Counted from the first letter of the stretch, positions 34,830 to 53,639 are shown. The stretch is 64,000 nt of DNA from Amoebidium appalachense (GCA_963693365.1 CAVNZM010000011.1:5518001-5582000), one strand, 5' to 3'. Numbers and translations: made by a program. The notes: generated from the sequence alone by a model not told the origin.

Positions 34830-34998
34830 CATCAAACACATCGACGTTCAGTACCACTACACCCGTGAGTGTGTGGAGAATGGGGATGTAGAACTTGTGT
34901 ATTGCAGCACGAACAGTAACGTGGCCGACATGTGCACCAAAGCTTTAGGGAGACTTAAGTTAGTGCAGCATCGGCAGGCCATCGGCATGGCTGAGTAA
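34830..34998 (+). pseudogene. RNase H C-terminal remnant of Copia unit 1
   Basis: The short frame encodes the end of a Copia RNase H (HIDVQYHYTREC, then STNSNVADMCTKALGRL) and stops with TAA at 34996-34998. It is separated from the integrase part by the TRIM insertion, and the rest of RT-RNase H is missing. Confidence 0.85.
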
Positions 34999-35131
34999 GA
35001 ACTACAATTAGTGTAGTGTTAATGTTCGTGTAGTAGGTGTTATATGTGTTAGTATAGTAGCATAGTTTTAGAGTTGCATCTTAGGTTTAGGTTGCATGCG
35101 GTAGATAGATAGAACACAGTGCAAGTGGGGG

Positions 35132-35436
35132 TGTCGAACAGGATAGCCATCCGGTATGCCCTGCGTTAGCGTAGCACTAGTGATCGGGAATATTCGAGAT
35201 ATTCGGGATAAACTGGTGGATAGGTTCACGATAGATCAGGATAGATCTAGAGGAGTCTAGAAGATTCTGTTGGAGTGTTCTGATTGGTAGCGACTAGATC
35301 CATAGCGGCGGGTAGACCAATCGGGAATAGTATGTAACATTCCAGTGAGCCAGACCACAAGTATATAAAGGTCCCGGTGGGCCAGTCAATGTAAGTCAGC
35401 AAATAATAAAGTCTCACAGAGAAACCTCTAAGTTAC
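35132..35436 (+). repeat. Copia LTR 2 (shared central LTR)
   Basis: Same sequence as LTR 1. It is preceded by the polypurine tract AGTGGGGG of unit 1 and followed by the primer-binding site of unit 2 (35437-35450), so it serves as 3' LTR of unit 1 and 5' LTR of unit 2. Confidence 0.9.
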
Positions 35437-35484
35437 GGTTATGGGCCCAGTGCAACGCTACGATCAAGCGACTGTTGAGACAAG

Positions 35485-38156
35485 ATGGGAAGAGCAAAAT
35501 GTCCAGTTCCCATGTATGAAGGAGAAGGCAAGGGCAAAATCTCCTACTCAATGTGGGCCATGCGCATGAAGTGCTTCCTCGAGGGCGAGGAATTATGGTA
35601 CACGATTGAAGACGTGGCTCCTGAAGTGATACTATGAGAGGACGGCGAACTGGTGGAGCAACCTCCGGTGGAGATCGACCCCTTGGACCAGAAGAAGGCG
35701 ACTTCCTACCTGGTCGAGACACTAGGTGATGTACCTGCAAGCCTGTGTCGGCGAGCTATTGCCGTAGGAAATCCCAAGGACATATGGGATACGGCAGCAT
35801 CATACGCTGCGCGCAACACAGATGAGCACAAGAGAATGTTGATTCAACAGTTCTGGCGTGCTGATATGATGCCGACGGAAAGCGTGCTGGAGTATGCGGC
35901 CCGTCTGGAGTGCATTGTGCAGGATCTTCTTCATATCGACCCCAATGGAGTTAGTGAGGACATGGTTGCCGAGAAATTCCTGGACGGTGTAGGCGCTGAC
36001 GACCGATTCCGCACCGACGTTAGGACCATTCAAGCTTTACCAGCAGCTGAGAAGACAATGGAAAAGATAATCGCCAAGCTGCGTGGTTTTGAGGAGAACG
36101 AGGCTGCAAGGGAGCAGCAGCGGGTGATGATGACCAGCACCCAAGGGCGCGGCGGTACGCCACGACAGGACACCGGCAAGCCGCGCGTGACTGACATATC
36201 CAAGGTGGAGTGTTACAAATGTCACAAGTTTGGGCACTACAAGTCACAGTGTCCAAAGAAGAAGAAGGGCGGCAATCGCGGCGACAAGGCGAAGCAGAAC
36301 GGAGCTTCCAAGGAGATACTCGCCATGGCGGTAAACAGCGGACTCCCTTCTTCAACTGAGTGGTATTGGGACTGCGGCGCAACCTCCCATGTCACATGCC
36401 GAAAGGACTGGATGGAAGACTTCCGCTCGATCACACCCAAACCCGTCGCTCTGGGTAACCCCCCGGGTGTGATGGCGCTAGGAATAGGCGTCGTAAGATT
36501 AACAAGTGAGTTCCAGGGCAACAGCATGACATTTAGACTGCAGAATGTGCTGTACGTGCCAGCATTTGGAACTAACGTGATGTCGGCTTCAAGCGCCGGC
36601 AAGCACGGGTTAAGAGGCATCACCGACGGTCGACAGTGTACGATTGAGAGTGCCACAGATGGCCAAGTTGTGGCCCGTGGGGTAGTGGAGGGAGGCCTGT
36701 ATCGTCTCCTAGTGAAACCCGTATGTGAGAGCGTGAACATGGTGACCACTGCAGTCGGCAGCAGTGGGGGTAACACCGTGTGTGAGCCGGTAAAGGGCAG
36801 CGCCAGTTTATGGCACCGCGGTTTGGTCATGTGGCAATAAACACGCTACAGAAGATGGTTAAAGAAAACATCGTCGAGGGTCTGTGCATCGACTGCAAAC
36901 CCCAGGATGACGGTGTGTGCGAGGGATGCGCGAGAGGGAAGCAAGCCCGGCTCTCTTTCAGTAAGCTACCCCGCAAGACAGCGCCAGCGAAGCTCGACAG
37001 AGTTCATTCTGATGTGGCAGGACCGTTCAACAAGGAGTCGCTGCAAGGTTCCAAGTATTATGTCACCTTCATCGACGACAAGACAAGGTTCACTACGGTG
37101 TACTTCATGAAACATAAATCCCAAGTGCATACTTACTTCAAGAAGTACAAGGCACACGTAGAGAAGCAACACGGTGCCAGCATCAAGATTCTGCGTTCCG
37201 ACAACGGGGGTGAGTACACCTCCACTGAGTTCAAGTCGTTCCTGGAAGCATGCGGCATTGAACATGAGGCGACAGTCCCTTACACACCAGAGCAGAATGG
37301 TGTAGCAGAGAGGGCTAACAGGACCATTGTCGAGACGGCGCGCTGCATGCTGCAGTCAGCAGGCATGAGTATGGGGTTCTGGCAGCTGGCAGTACAGGCA
37401 GCTGTGTACATCAAGAACCTGACGCCAACCACAGTACTGGGTGGCATGACACCTTGGGAGGCATGGTATGGAGAGAAGCCCGATGTTAGCCATCTACGTG
37501 TATTTGGTAGCAAGGCATTTGTCCATGTGCCGAAGGACGAGCGCAGGAAGCTAGACGCCAAGAGTCGGGAGTGTAAATTCGTCGGCTACACAGGTGACAG
37601 CAAGACGTACTTGTTGTGGGACACCGAGGCGCGCAAGACTATCGTCGGGCGAGATGTGGTGATCGATGAATCATGCACCCCAAAGGCCGGTATTCCGGTG
37701 GTGCAAGATGAGCCAATGGAATTGCTGATGCATAAGCCAATCGGAAATCAGCAGAGCATGGAATCGAGGAATCCAATCAGCGTCAAGAAGCAACATTCCT
37801 TTCGGAAGCCTGCAATCGGCACTGACAGTGGATATGATTCAGATGCTATCGGCGACGGCGCGGGCGAGGACAGCGGCGATTCGGACGCGGCAGGGTCAGG
37901 AGACGAGGAAGATAGTGCAGAGTTGCAGGTTGCAACCAGAAGTGCCTATCCGTCCATGACTACAAGGCGCGGTGGGACCTACGGCATCAACGCAGGTGTA
38001 GTAGAGTACCGCGACAGTATCAGCATGGCAATTGAGAGTGCTGATAGCAATGAGGATGACCCTGTGACACTGGAAGAAGCAATCTCCAGGCCAGCATCAA
38101 ACACATCGACGTTCAGTACCACTACACCCGTGAGTGTGTGGAGAATGGGGATGTAG
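35485..38156 (+). pseudogene. Copia gag-protease-integrase, unit 2 (frameshifted, RT deleted)
   Basis: Same layout as unit 1: ATG at 35485, in-frame TGA at 35635-35637, CCHC knuckle, DCGATSHVT protease motif and integrase DDE core. One G is missing at about 36818 (CACCGCGG instead of CACCGGCGG in unit 1). This breaks the frame just before the integrase zinc site, and the rest is open from about 36810. At about 38093 LEEAISRP joins the RNase H end with a +1 shift, so the frame ends 20 codons later at 38156. No TRIM is present, so the deletion junction is seen uninterrupted. Confidence 0.9.
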
Positions 38157-38263
38157 AACTTGTGTATTGCAGCACGAACAGTAACGTGGCCGACATGTGC
38201 ACCAAAGCTTTAGGGAGACTTAAGTTAGTGCAGCATCGGCAGGCCATCGGCATGGCTGAGTAA
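38096..38263 (+). pseudogene. RNase H C-terminal remnant of Copia unit 2
   Basis: Encodes the same RNase H tail as 34830-34998 and ends in TAA at 38261-38263. It lies in a different frame from the upstream integrase because of the deletion junction. Confidence 0.85.
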
Positions 38264-38396
38264 GAACTACAATTAGTGTAGTGTTAATGTTCGTGTAGTA
38301 GGTGTTATATGTGTTAGTATAGTAGCATAGTTTTAGAGTTGCATCTTAGGTTTAGGTTGCATGCGGTAGATAGATAGAACACAGTGCAAGTGGGGG

Positions 38397-38702
38397 TGTC
38401 GAACAGGATAGCCATCCGGTATGCCCTGCGTTAGCGTAGCACTAGTGATCGGGAATATTCGAGATATTCGGGATAAACTGGTGGATAGGTTCACGATAGA
38501 TCAGGATAGATCTAGAGGAGTCTAGAAGATTCTGTTGGAGTGTTCTGATTGGTAGCGACTAGATCCATAGCGGCGGGTAGACCAATCGGGAATAGTATGT
38601 AACATTCCAGTGAGCCAGACCACAAGTATATAAAGGTCCCGGTGGGCCAGTCAATGTAAGTCAGCAAATAATAAAGTCTCACAGAGAAACCTCTAAGTTA
38701 CA
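38397..38702 (+). repeat. Copia LTR 3 (3')
   Basis: Starts TGTCGAACAGG after the AGTGGGGG polypurine tract and ends AAGTTACA (TG...CA), followed by the right-hand target duplication TAGAC at 38703-38707. Confidence 0.9.
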
Positions 38703-38747
38703 TAGACTACGTATGGTCCGCATGCTCTAACTAACCCCCTCCCCTAA

Positions 38748-40606
38748 TCAAAACTGCAGCGTGCCCTCCGGTGCAGCCCACCCAATGGGGTAGCTGCGTA
38801 CACTACCGTCTGCCGCCTCAAACACCCCCCTCTTGTCGAAGGCACCCGACTGTGTCTTGCGCTGGTCCTTGCTGGCCAGGTGGTAGTTGTGGGGGACCCC
38901 GGGCACGGGTTCACGGAGCAGCCGGTGGTTGGTGACGCTCACACTCGGCAGCTCGCCGTGCACCAGCCTACAGAGGTTGGGCATGTTGACGGTGTCGGCT
39001 GCACGGCGGGAGAGGGTGATGCCCTTGACCTTGACGTCGGTCTTGCCGTCCTGGGTGCGGTAGGCATACGTCTTGGGGGCCACCCCCACGAACTCGACGA
39101 TGGGGGTGGTGGTCTCGTTCTTCCAGTTGCCCAGCAGGTCGCCGTTGGTGGAGTCGATGTTGTGGCGGAGGTGGGGCACCCTGCTGTCGTAGTGGTACAC
39201 GATGGAGTCGGTGTCCATGTACACCACCTGCTGGGGGGACAGGGACCGGAGGGCCCCGTAGAGCACGGTGCAGCCGGGCATGTGCCGTGACGTACGTGCC
39301 AATGGCAATGTTGGCATAGGAGGGGGGTGGGGCCGTCTCCTTCTTGGGCCGGTACTTGATGGCCACCCTCTGCTCGCCGATGGGCTCGACGTCGAGCACC
39401 AGGAGGTTGGGGTTGGTCACCAGCAGCCTCAGCCGGTCGACGTTGTCGACAAACTCGATGGTGTCCAGCCCCGCCCTCTGCACCAACTTGCCCCAGAGGC
39501 TGTTCAGAAACAGCTTGCTGATGGTACGCAGGGCCGGGTTGGGGTCAAACTCGTCGGCGGTCACCGTAATGCCGTAGTGCTCCTTGAACAGGTGCACGAG
39601 GGCAGGAATGTCGGCCGGGTCGACGGTGGTGCTGGTGAGCTTCACCTTCAGGAACGTCTGCACGTACTTCCGGAAGAGGTTCTTGGTGCGTTTCTTGAAG
39701 TGCACCACGTCGTACACGTCGAGTATGGTGTACCCGTCACGCACGGCCACCTTCAACTCCTCCGTCGTCCACGTGCCCACCAGCGCCCTCTCCTCGTCCG
39801 TGTGTGTGCACAGTGTGTGCTCACGTACCCTGGGGTTGCCGTCCTCGTCCATGCAGGTGGCCCGAGCCTCCTCCTTGCTGCTGCAGGCCCTGCACAGCAC
39901 AAAGCCCAGCTTGTCGTACCCCTGGGCACCCGTCATTCGCACCGGCAGCACCGGAATGAAGAGGTCCTTGGGGGGCAGCACCCTCACACGTGCAACACCA
40001 AAGTACCCCTTGGTCCTGGCCTGGGGGGAGCCGGGAGCCATACGGCACGTCTTGTCGAGCCTCTCCTTGAGCACCTGGGGGTCGGTGGCACCCCTGCAGG
40101 CCGTGGGTGCACGTGTCCAGCCGGCACCAGAACACGTTGTCGCAGAAGGAATGACGGTCTCTGCCAACCCCTGCCCCTGAGCCCTTGAGCTTGGTGCTGT
40201 GGTTGGCCATGCATTTGGTCGACGGGAAGAGGCCACAGCAGTCGTCACAACGGTAAGGCCATGCCTCCTCCCCTGCCCGTGCAAGCTGCAGACGGCGCTC
40301 GGGGGTCCACACACAGGCGTTGGCCTGGTCGTTGCGGTCCCCCTTTGACCCACAGTTGTCGCACTGGTTCACACAGCGGTGTTTCCCCATGTTCTTGCTC
40401 TGCACGGTCTGGTTGCAGTGGTAGCAGGTGCTGAGATTCCGTCGTGCCTCCCCCGTGTGGTTGCTTTGTCGTAGGCGCTCGATGGCCGTGCTGACACTGG
40501 AGGTGATGGCCGTGAAGTGGCCCAGCTTCTGGGAGTGGGCCAAGTACATGGTGCACAGCTTGGAGGGGGGCAGGGCCGTCATCAGCAATCTTGCGCGAAC
40601 ATCCAA
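38748..40606 (-). pseudogene. protein-primed B-family DNA polymerase fragment (Polinton/viral type), broken
   Basis: Minus-strand coding sequence in three frames. The first part (40606 to about 40100) has Cys/His zinc-binding motifs (CYHCNQ, RCVNQCDNCG, YRCDDCCGLF). The second (about 40100 to 39285) has the block VLPPKDLFIPVLPVR, a Cys pair LCRAC, the segment EERALVGTWTTEELK and the palm motif B NPALRTISKLFLNSLWGKL. The third (about 39285 to 38748) has motif C VVYMDTDSIVYH and the thumb region to a TGA. These match polymerase B of Polintons/Mavericks and related viruses, which copies linear DNA from a protein primer. Two frameshifts (near 40100 and 39280) and no visible exonuclease motifs or motif A (DxxSLYP) show internal loss. 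The N-terminus is cut at about 40606, where a GGATAT-rich repeat begins. Confidence 0.8.
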
Positions 40607-41051
40607 AACATATCAAACCCATCTAGGATATGCAACTGTATATTAATGGATAGCGTTTGGATATCCACACGATATGTAGGATGGTTTCAGTCGAACATAT
40701 CAATACCATCCACTGGATATATACAACATGTCTATTTCCTCCTGACCTCCAACCAATGTCCAATATATATGTAGTTGCATGCTTAGATAGTGATCAAGAT
40801 ATTGCACCCCCAATAGATATCACATATGGATATCCATGCTGTACCTCCATTGGGCATCGTTGTGATATCACATATCTGGATATGCAATCAATGCATATAT
40901 GGATACATAAGTGCACCTATAATGGCCATTAAATACACATTAGATGCATATGAATGCTGACATCAAACGCCACCTGGTTGGTTTGGCATGTATTGGATAT
41001 TAGACAGATGCCCACAATGGATATCGACGCTGGATATCCAATGATGGAATT

Positions 41052-48844
<7,793 letters not shown>

Positions 48845-48997
48845 TGCGACATGCCATTAGTGAGGTCACGGTGGGTTCAACTTTGGATTTTAATATTGTT
48901 GTGGTTCCCTAGTGGGTTCATGATATTTTCAGCAGCTGTGCATGTACTACCTACTAGTACTAGTAGTCTACAGGTGGTGGTCGTTGAGGGGGGGAGG

Positions 48998-49000
48998 GGT

Positions 49001-49061
<61 letters not shown>

Positions 49062-49084
49062 TTGGGAGGGGGGGGGGGGGGGGC
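48998..49084. repeat. poly-G tract
   Basis: G homopolymer of about 60 bases with a short ATTGGGA break, then another G run. Confidence 0.95.
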
Positions 49085-49223
49085 GTGTTGTGGGGGTAGG
49101 GAAGGTTGTTTGCACGCGTGTGCGTGTGTGTGTGCCACAGTGCTTGCCAGGCTGTCTGCCCGTGTGTGTGTGTCTGTGCATCATGATCATTGCACTGCAT
49201 GTGCAAAATCTTCATGCTTTGTA

Positions 49224-49514
49224 CTAATCATGATGCTCATTGGAGACGAGTTGAGTAAACATCTGTTCAAGGAAGTTGGAAGCCTCGGTGTAGGCCTCCT
49301 CTGTGTCATAGCCGTGCCACTCATTCTCGTCGGAAGGGTCGACCCACCCGGGGGCCTTGATGACGGGCACTAACTTGGCCGCGGTGGTGGTACGTAGGTA
49401 CCGGAAGATGACGGGTTCCCACTCATAATAGGTGAGACGTTTGCCGGACTTCTTGTCTGTGGTGTCATCCCCTTTCCAGGGGGTGAGGTTGAGATACGCA
49501 GGTTTCTCCGACAT
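49224..49514 (-). CDS. 96-residue protein, possibly a retrotransposon Gag start
   Basis: ATG at 49514, TAG at 49226-49224. The product starts MSEKPAYLNLTPWKGDD and continues with a Trp-containing helix region (YYEWEPVIFRYLRTTTAAKL), acidic residues and a C-terminal helix. This order (short leader, Trp/Tyr-rich start, helix) recalls Gag N-termini of LTR elements, and the upstream 500 bases look LTR-like, but I cannot assign it firmly. It could also be an unlinked host exon; it does not join in an obvious way to the transposase. Confidence 0.4.
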   Translation of the reverse strand: MSEKPAYLNLTPWKGDDTTDKKSGKRLTYYEWEPVIFRYLRTTTAAKLVPVIKAPGWVDPSDENEWHGYDTEEAYTEASNFLEQMFTQLVSNEHHD

Positions 49515-49739
49515 GGTGATCAATCAGTCAGATGATGCGTGAGAGAGGAATCAGATCGGTATTCAAATTTGAATATTTTTGATTGCAGCGAGAGTATGTG
49601 TTGCGAGAGCGTGCGAAAATGAACCTTTAACCTGTTGTTTTGTACGGGTCTAAGGGAGCAGAGTGCACAGAGGTGTCATGTAAAACACGACTAACACATT
49701 AATGAGAGGGCAATCGGAGTTGTTCACGAGACATTGAAA

Positions 49740-50028
49740 GATTTCAAACAACAACTGATTCTTTATTGTGCTCTCGGTTCCTTTTGTACTTGCGACTTAT
49801 CACCTTATCACAACTAAAGAGGGAGAACCAATCGGTTCTATCAGAAGATAGAAAAACACATTCCGACAGAGCATACGCATTCCAACTTCCGATTAAACTA
49901 AAGTTTAGAAACTCTTACTTAAATAAATTAAGTAATTATACATCTAGTCACTATTAACTCACATATATATTTATGTTCGTCTCTATAAAGAAACTTATTT
50001 AAATACATATATTTCCTAATAGTCGACA
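49740..50028 (-). repeat. possible LTR or LTR fragment
   Basis: On the minus strand the block starts TGTCGACTATTAGG (50028) and contains an AATAAAG signal (about 49765), followed by a leader and the Gag-like ATG at 49514. No second LTR copy is in the window, so this is a suggestion only. Confidence 0.25.
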
Positions 50029-50360
50029 CTCTCAAAGTGAAGACACTTTGCAATAAACCGAATTCCATATATATCTATTGTCCAATCACAACACACATAT
50101 ATTAATAGACAGGAATGCACAACACAATCTACAGATGTACTCGCTCGCGACTATTGGCGAGCCATCCTTTTGAGAACAAAACTAGGCCATTTTGAAATAA
50201 AGGAAAGACAACGAGCGAGGCTAGCCAATCACGCTACCTCTCAGATAAACAGAGGAGAGCAAACAGAAATAAAATACAATAAGTTCTTATCAGGCAAGAG
50301 AGCCAGGTGTGCACAGATCTACAGATATCTGTGCCCACAGAAACAAGGGAGAGAGAGATA

Positions 50361-50394
<34 letters not shown>

Positions 50395-50671
50395 GAGAGA
50401 GAGAGAGAGAGGGAGAGAGAGGGAGAGAGAGAGAGAGAGAGAGAGAGCACAAAGAAGGAAAGCAGACACGAATACAAACAAGCTAGGACACATACATACT
50501 TCAAGGCTCTTGCTGTCATACATGGTGACGTATTCCAACACGGACCGACGAGGAATTTGCAGCACGTGGTCGCTTTTACATATGCATTTCAAGCATGTTT
50601 AATGCACTAACATATTCTCGCTGTATATCCAACGCGTATCCTGTGCGTCTACGTGGCTCGCACAAGTAAAC
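50029..50671. other. no gene recognised; poly-G/(GA)n tract at 50361-50447
   Basis: Unique AT-rich DNA followed by a G run (50361-50392) and GA repeats (50393-50447). Confidence 0.5.
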
Positions 50672-50974
50672 ATGGGCAACCCCAAACGCAAACAGTCAAA
50701 GAGTCCCAAGAAAACGAAAAGCCCAAAGAAAAAGGCGGGGGAAACCCGTTAAGGTAGAGGCGCCCAGGGCCGCCGGTTCGAGGGGGGGCTGACGCCCTTG
50801 GGCGGCGGCGGCAAGAAGTTGCAGGGGGCCACCAAGCAGGCTGGTAGCGGAGCCAACACACGCAGCGAGGCAGAGAAGAGAGCTGCTGTTATCCTTGAGA
50901 CGGTGACCAAGGAAACAGTCCCCGCGGCCTTGCGCGTACTGTCTTGCGCCAAAAAGGGTGGGTTTATTGTGTGA
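50672..50974 (+). pseudogene. small Lys-rich protein with an in-frame stop (hypothetical)
   Basis: ATG at 50672 opens a very basic start (MGNPKRKQSKSPKKTKSPKK) that stops at TAA 50750-50752. The same frame then continues open for 73 codons with protein-like content (SEAEKRAAVILETVTKETVP) to TGA at 50972-50974. A single nonsense change in a 100-codon gene for a basic, possibly DNA-binding protein is the simplest reading. Not assigned to a family. Confidence 0.4.
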
Positions 50975-50982
50975 GCTTGCAC

Positions 50983-50991
50983 GCATATAAG
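50983..50991 (+). promoter_or_regulatory. TATA-like element upstream of the 51110 ORF
   Basis: GCATATAAG about 120 bases upstream of ATG 51110. Confidence 0.35.
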
Positions 50992-51109
50992 CCCCCGCAT
51001 ATCCCTCGACCGGTCAGTTTCACTTCTGCGTCCTTTTTCATTAAGCAAGCATTCTTTCACACAGCACTCACCATCACGTACTTTGTTAAAAAGATGTTCA
51101 CACACAACC

Positions 51110-51361
51110 ATGGGTTTATGTGAAAAAGCTTTACAGGCCCTCAGCGCCTTGCACGAAGCAGAAGCGAAAGGGTTGGGGGCAGTCTTGTTAACGAACTTTG
51201 CGTCGCCCATTCCCTTTGGTGACATCATGAAGTTTGTTCCTGCGCGCACTATACAGAAAAACGTCACTAGACATACAGTTAGGGCTGTTTCAGAAACATG
51301 GGGGCAACTAGTGAAAAAGCCGGTTAAGGAGGGATACGAAGTGTTGGATGGGGCAGCGTAG
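51110..51361 (+). CDS. 83-residue hypothetical protein
   Basis: ATG at 51110 in a good context (AACCATGGG) and TAG at 51359-51361. The start is helical (MGLCEKALQALSALHEAEA), followed by a hydrophobic middle with Pro/Phe (FASPIPFGDIMKF) and a basic C-terminal part. The composition is normal and it stands out from the repeats nearby. Family unknown. Confidence 0.4.
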   Translation: MGLCEKALQALSALHEAEAKGLGAVLLTNFASPIPFGDIMKFVPARTIQKNVTRHTVRAVSETWGQLVKKPVKEGYEVLDGAA

Positions 51362-52203
51362 CACCAAATAGTCGTATTCGCCGGAAGGCTCCGAGTAGGT
51401 GCGTAGGCGCCGGGATAAAAGGCTGGATCTATTGCCGGAGGGGCTTGGTTCTGGTATGTGATCGGATAGAGGAGGGTAACAGAAAAACTTTGTCCCGATC
51501 GCCTCATGCGACGCCTGTTGGAATGAGCAGCCCGCAGATATAGGAAAATGAAATGATGATTTCGAGCAAATAAAATCATTCGATCTTGTTTGATTGCTCA
51601 CGCTGCAAGTTTGGCAGTTTTTGAATGTGCGCTTTTTTTTACATACAATATTCACACTGTATTTACACTTATACGCTCACTATAAACTTACGTATACGTA
51701 CATGTACACAGGATATGTACATCTGCTAGCTAGTCGCTAGCTTCCTAGCATAATATTATATAAATTTTCGCTGAGCTTATTATATTTTTCTTTGGACATA
51801 CTGTGCTGCACGTTTTTACTGAACGATATTGATGTTTAGGGTTTGTTTTCTATTCATTTTCATGTCAAAGATGTCACTCAAACAACATGTTTTGCTCACT
51901 AAAGTGTTCGAAATGCCCTCCTCCCGTAGTATGCTTGGTGTTCCTTATGTGTGCTACTTGTATAAATGACATAGGTTGGACTTAAACAGTTTATGCGTTT
52001 AAGTATCAGTATAACTATATAACAGCAAGAGTTAATTGGATAAATCCCTGTTCTGCTTTCTGCTATGTTGCCGTCAAGTATTATCAAATAGAAGGCCCAC
52101 ATTGTGGGCTTGATAAAAAAGAACAGAAAGGAAAAGAATAGAGGCTGGAGGGGGAAAAACAAAAGAAAACAGAGAAGCAGAAGGCTTTGTTGAAAATAAC
52201 CTT
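51362..52203. other. no gene recognised
   Basis: Unique AT-rich DNA with no supported coding or RNA gene. Confidence 0.5.
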
Positions 52204-52456
52204 TTAATAAAAAAAAAAAACAGTGTTGCATTCGAGCCACATTCACGCAGGTATACTGTGCCAAGGTTCCCATGGCCTTGTGCACATGGTTCGTGCATCA
52301 TGCCGAAGCCCATGGCGTCCTGGTATTTAATGCCACGTTTTCTCGAACGTGCCTCAGTTGTGCCACTTAGAGTCACGCCGAACTTCCAACAAAATACAAC
52401 CGAGTCCTTTCCCGTGCGCTTGTTGGGTACTAGAAAGTGTCTCGCAGCTTATAACC
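52204..52456 (-). CDS. possible coding fragment (hypothetical)
   Basis: Minus-strand frame open for about 84 codons with mixed, protein-like composition (for example VFCWKFGVTLSGTTEARSRK and MGFGMMHEPCAQGHGN). There is no ATG near the start and no convincing splice site, so it may be an exon or an old gene remnant. Confidence 0.25.
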
Positions 52457-52529
52457 TGCTTTTCTCACCTGTTTTCTTCTAGGATCTCCTTTCCCAAATA
52501 TTTTTGACACTCGCAACCATGTGTCTGGC

Positions 52530-52540
52530 TTGTGTGTGTG

Positions 52541-52604
<64 letters not shown>

Positions 52605-53010
52605 TGTGTGTGTGCATGTGTGTGTGTGCGTGTGTGTGCGTGTGTGTGTGTATGTGTGTGTGCGTGTGAGTGTGCGTGCGTGTGTGTGCGCGTGTGTGTG
52701 TGTGTGTGTATGTTTTTTCGCGCGTGTGTGTTTGTGTGCGTGTGTGTGTGCGTGTGTGTGTTTTTGTGTGTGTGTGTGTGTGTGCGTGTTTATGTGTTTG
52801 CGTGCGTGTGTCAGGGTGCACATGTGTGTATGTAACGTGTGCATGTGTGTGTGTTGTGTGTGTGTGTGTGTCACGTGTGTGTGTTGCAAGCGCATCGCGT
52901 GTGTGCAGGGTGAGCAGTGGGTGTGCTTGTGTGTTTGTACATGTGTGTGTTTGTGTGTGTGTGTGACACTAGTAAGTGAGTGTGTGTTTGTGTGTGTGTG
53001 TGACACTAGT
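52530..53010. repeat. (TGCG)n and degenerate (TG)n
   Basis: TGCG tetranucleotides (52542-52606) grading into imperfect TG repeats. A 34-base unit containing TGACACTAGTAAGTGAGTG is directly duplicated at 52955-53020. Confidence 0.9.
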
Positions 53011-53136
53011 AAGTGAGTGTACACGGTGTAGTTGTGCGTGTCTGCACGGTGTCACAAGTTGTGTATGTTGTTGCTTGTGTCTGCCTCGTTGTGTGTGCGT
53101 GCAAGTGTGAGGTACTTTCTTGAGTGAAATTTTCCA

Positions 53137-53138
<2 letters not shown>

Positions 53139-53173
<35 letters not shown>

Positions 53174-53448
53174 GTGTCACAAACACAAATGCACACACAC
53201 ACACACACACACACACACGGCACACGTGCGCCCCGCATGCCCAAAAATGCTGGCGAATCGAGACTTGCGTCTGGGTCCCCCCCCCCCCCCCCCTCCCATT
53301 CCCTCATCTGCATAGAGCCTCGTATTTCGCGCACCCCACACACGCAAGGAATGGTGTGGTGTCCAGTTGATTAAAGGTGCTTCCGGTTGATGGCTCTTTT
53401 AAGTCCCCCCCCACCCCCCCCCCCCCCCCACCCCCCACCCCCGCGACT

Positions 53449-53489
<41 letters not shown>

Positions 53490-53490
53490 T
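53139..53490. repeat. poly-G, (CA)n, poly-C and (CA)n blocks
   Basis: G run 53139-53171, CA 53190-53217, C runs 53277-53293 and 53406-53440, CA 53454-53487. Confidence 0.9.
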
Positions 53491-53639
53491 GGTGTGACAT
53501 CCTGCCTCTCACCATCCCCTCTCCGGGCTCTCTCCCGTTCTATTCCCTGCACACATGGCAGAGAAAGGGAGGGGCCCGGATAGCAATCAGCTTGAAGTAC
53601 AAAAGATGCCCATGCATATAGTGAAACGGAATCATATTG

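Larger units (their letters stand above)
30139..38702 (+). mobile_element. tandem Ty1/Copia array: LTR-unit-LTR-unit-LTR, both units lacking RT
   Basis: Three near-identical LTRs (30139, 35132, 38397) enclose two internal units that encode gag, protease and integrase but no reverse transcriptase. The array is bounded by TAGAC duplications. The LTRs look identical by eye, so the array is recent. Unit 1 carries a nested TRIM-like element (33108-34829). Unit 2 lacks it and has a one-base deletion in pol. The shared central LTR fits unequal recombination between LTRs or insertion of a tandem cDNA. The array sits between the polymerase and VLTF3-like genes of a viral fragment. Confidence 0.9.

Noticed and set aside
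39268-40188. A 306-codon plus-strand ORF
   Set aside because: It is the antisense shadow of the GC-rich polymerase gene; only the minus strand carries family motifs.
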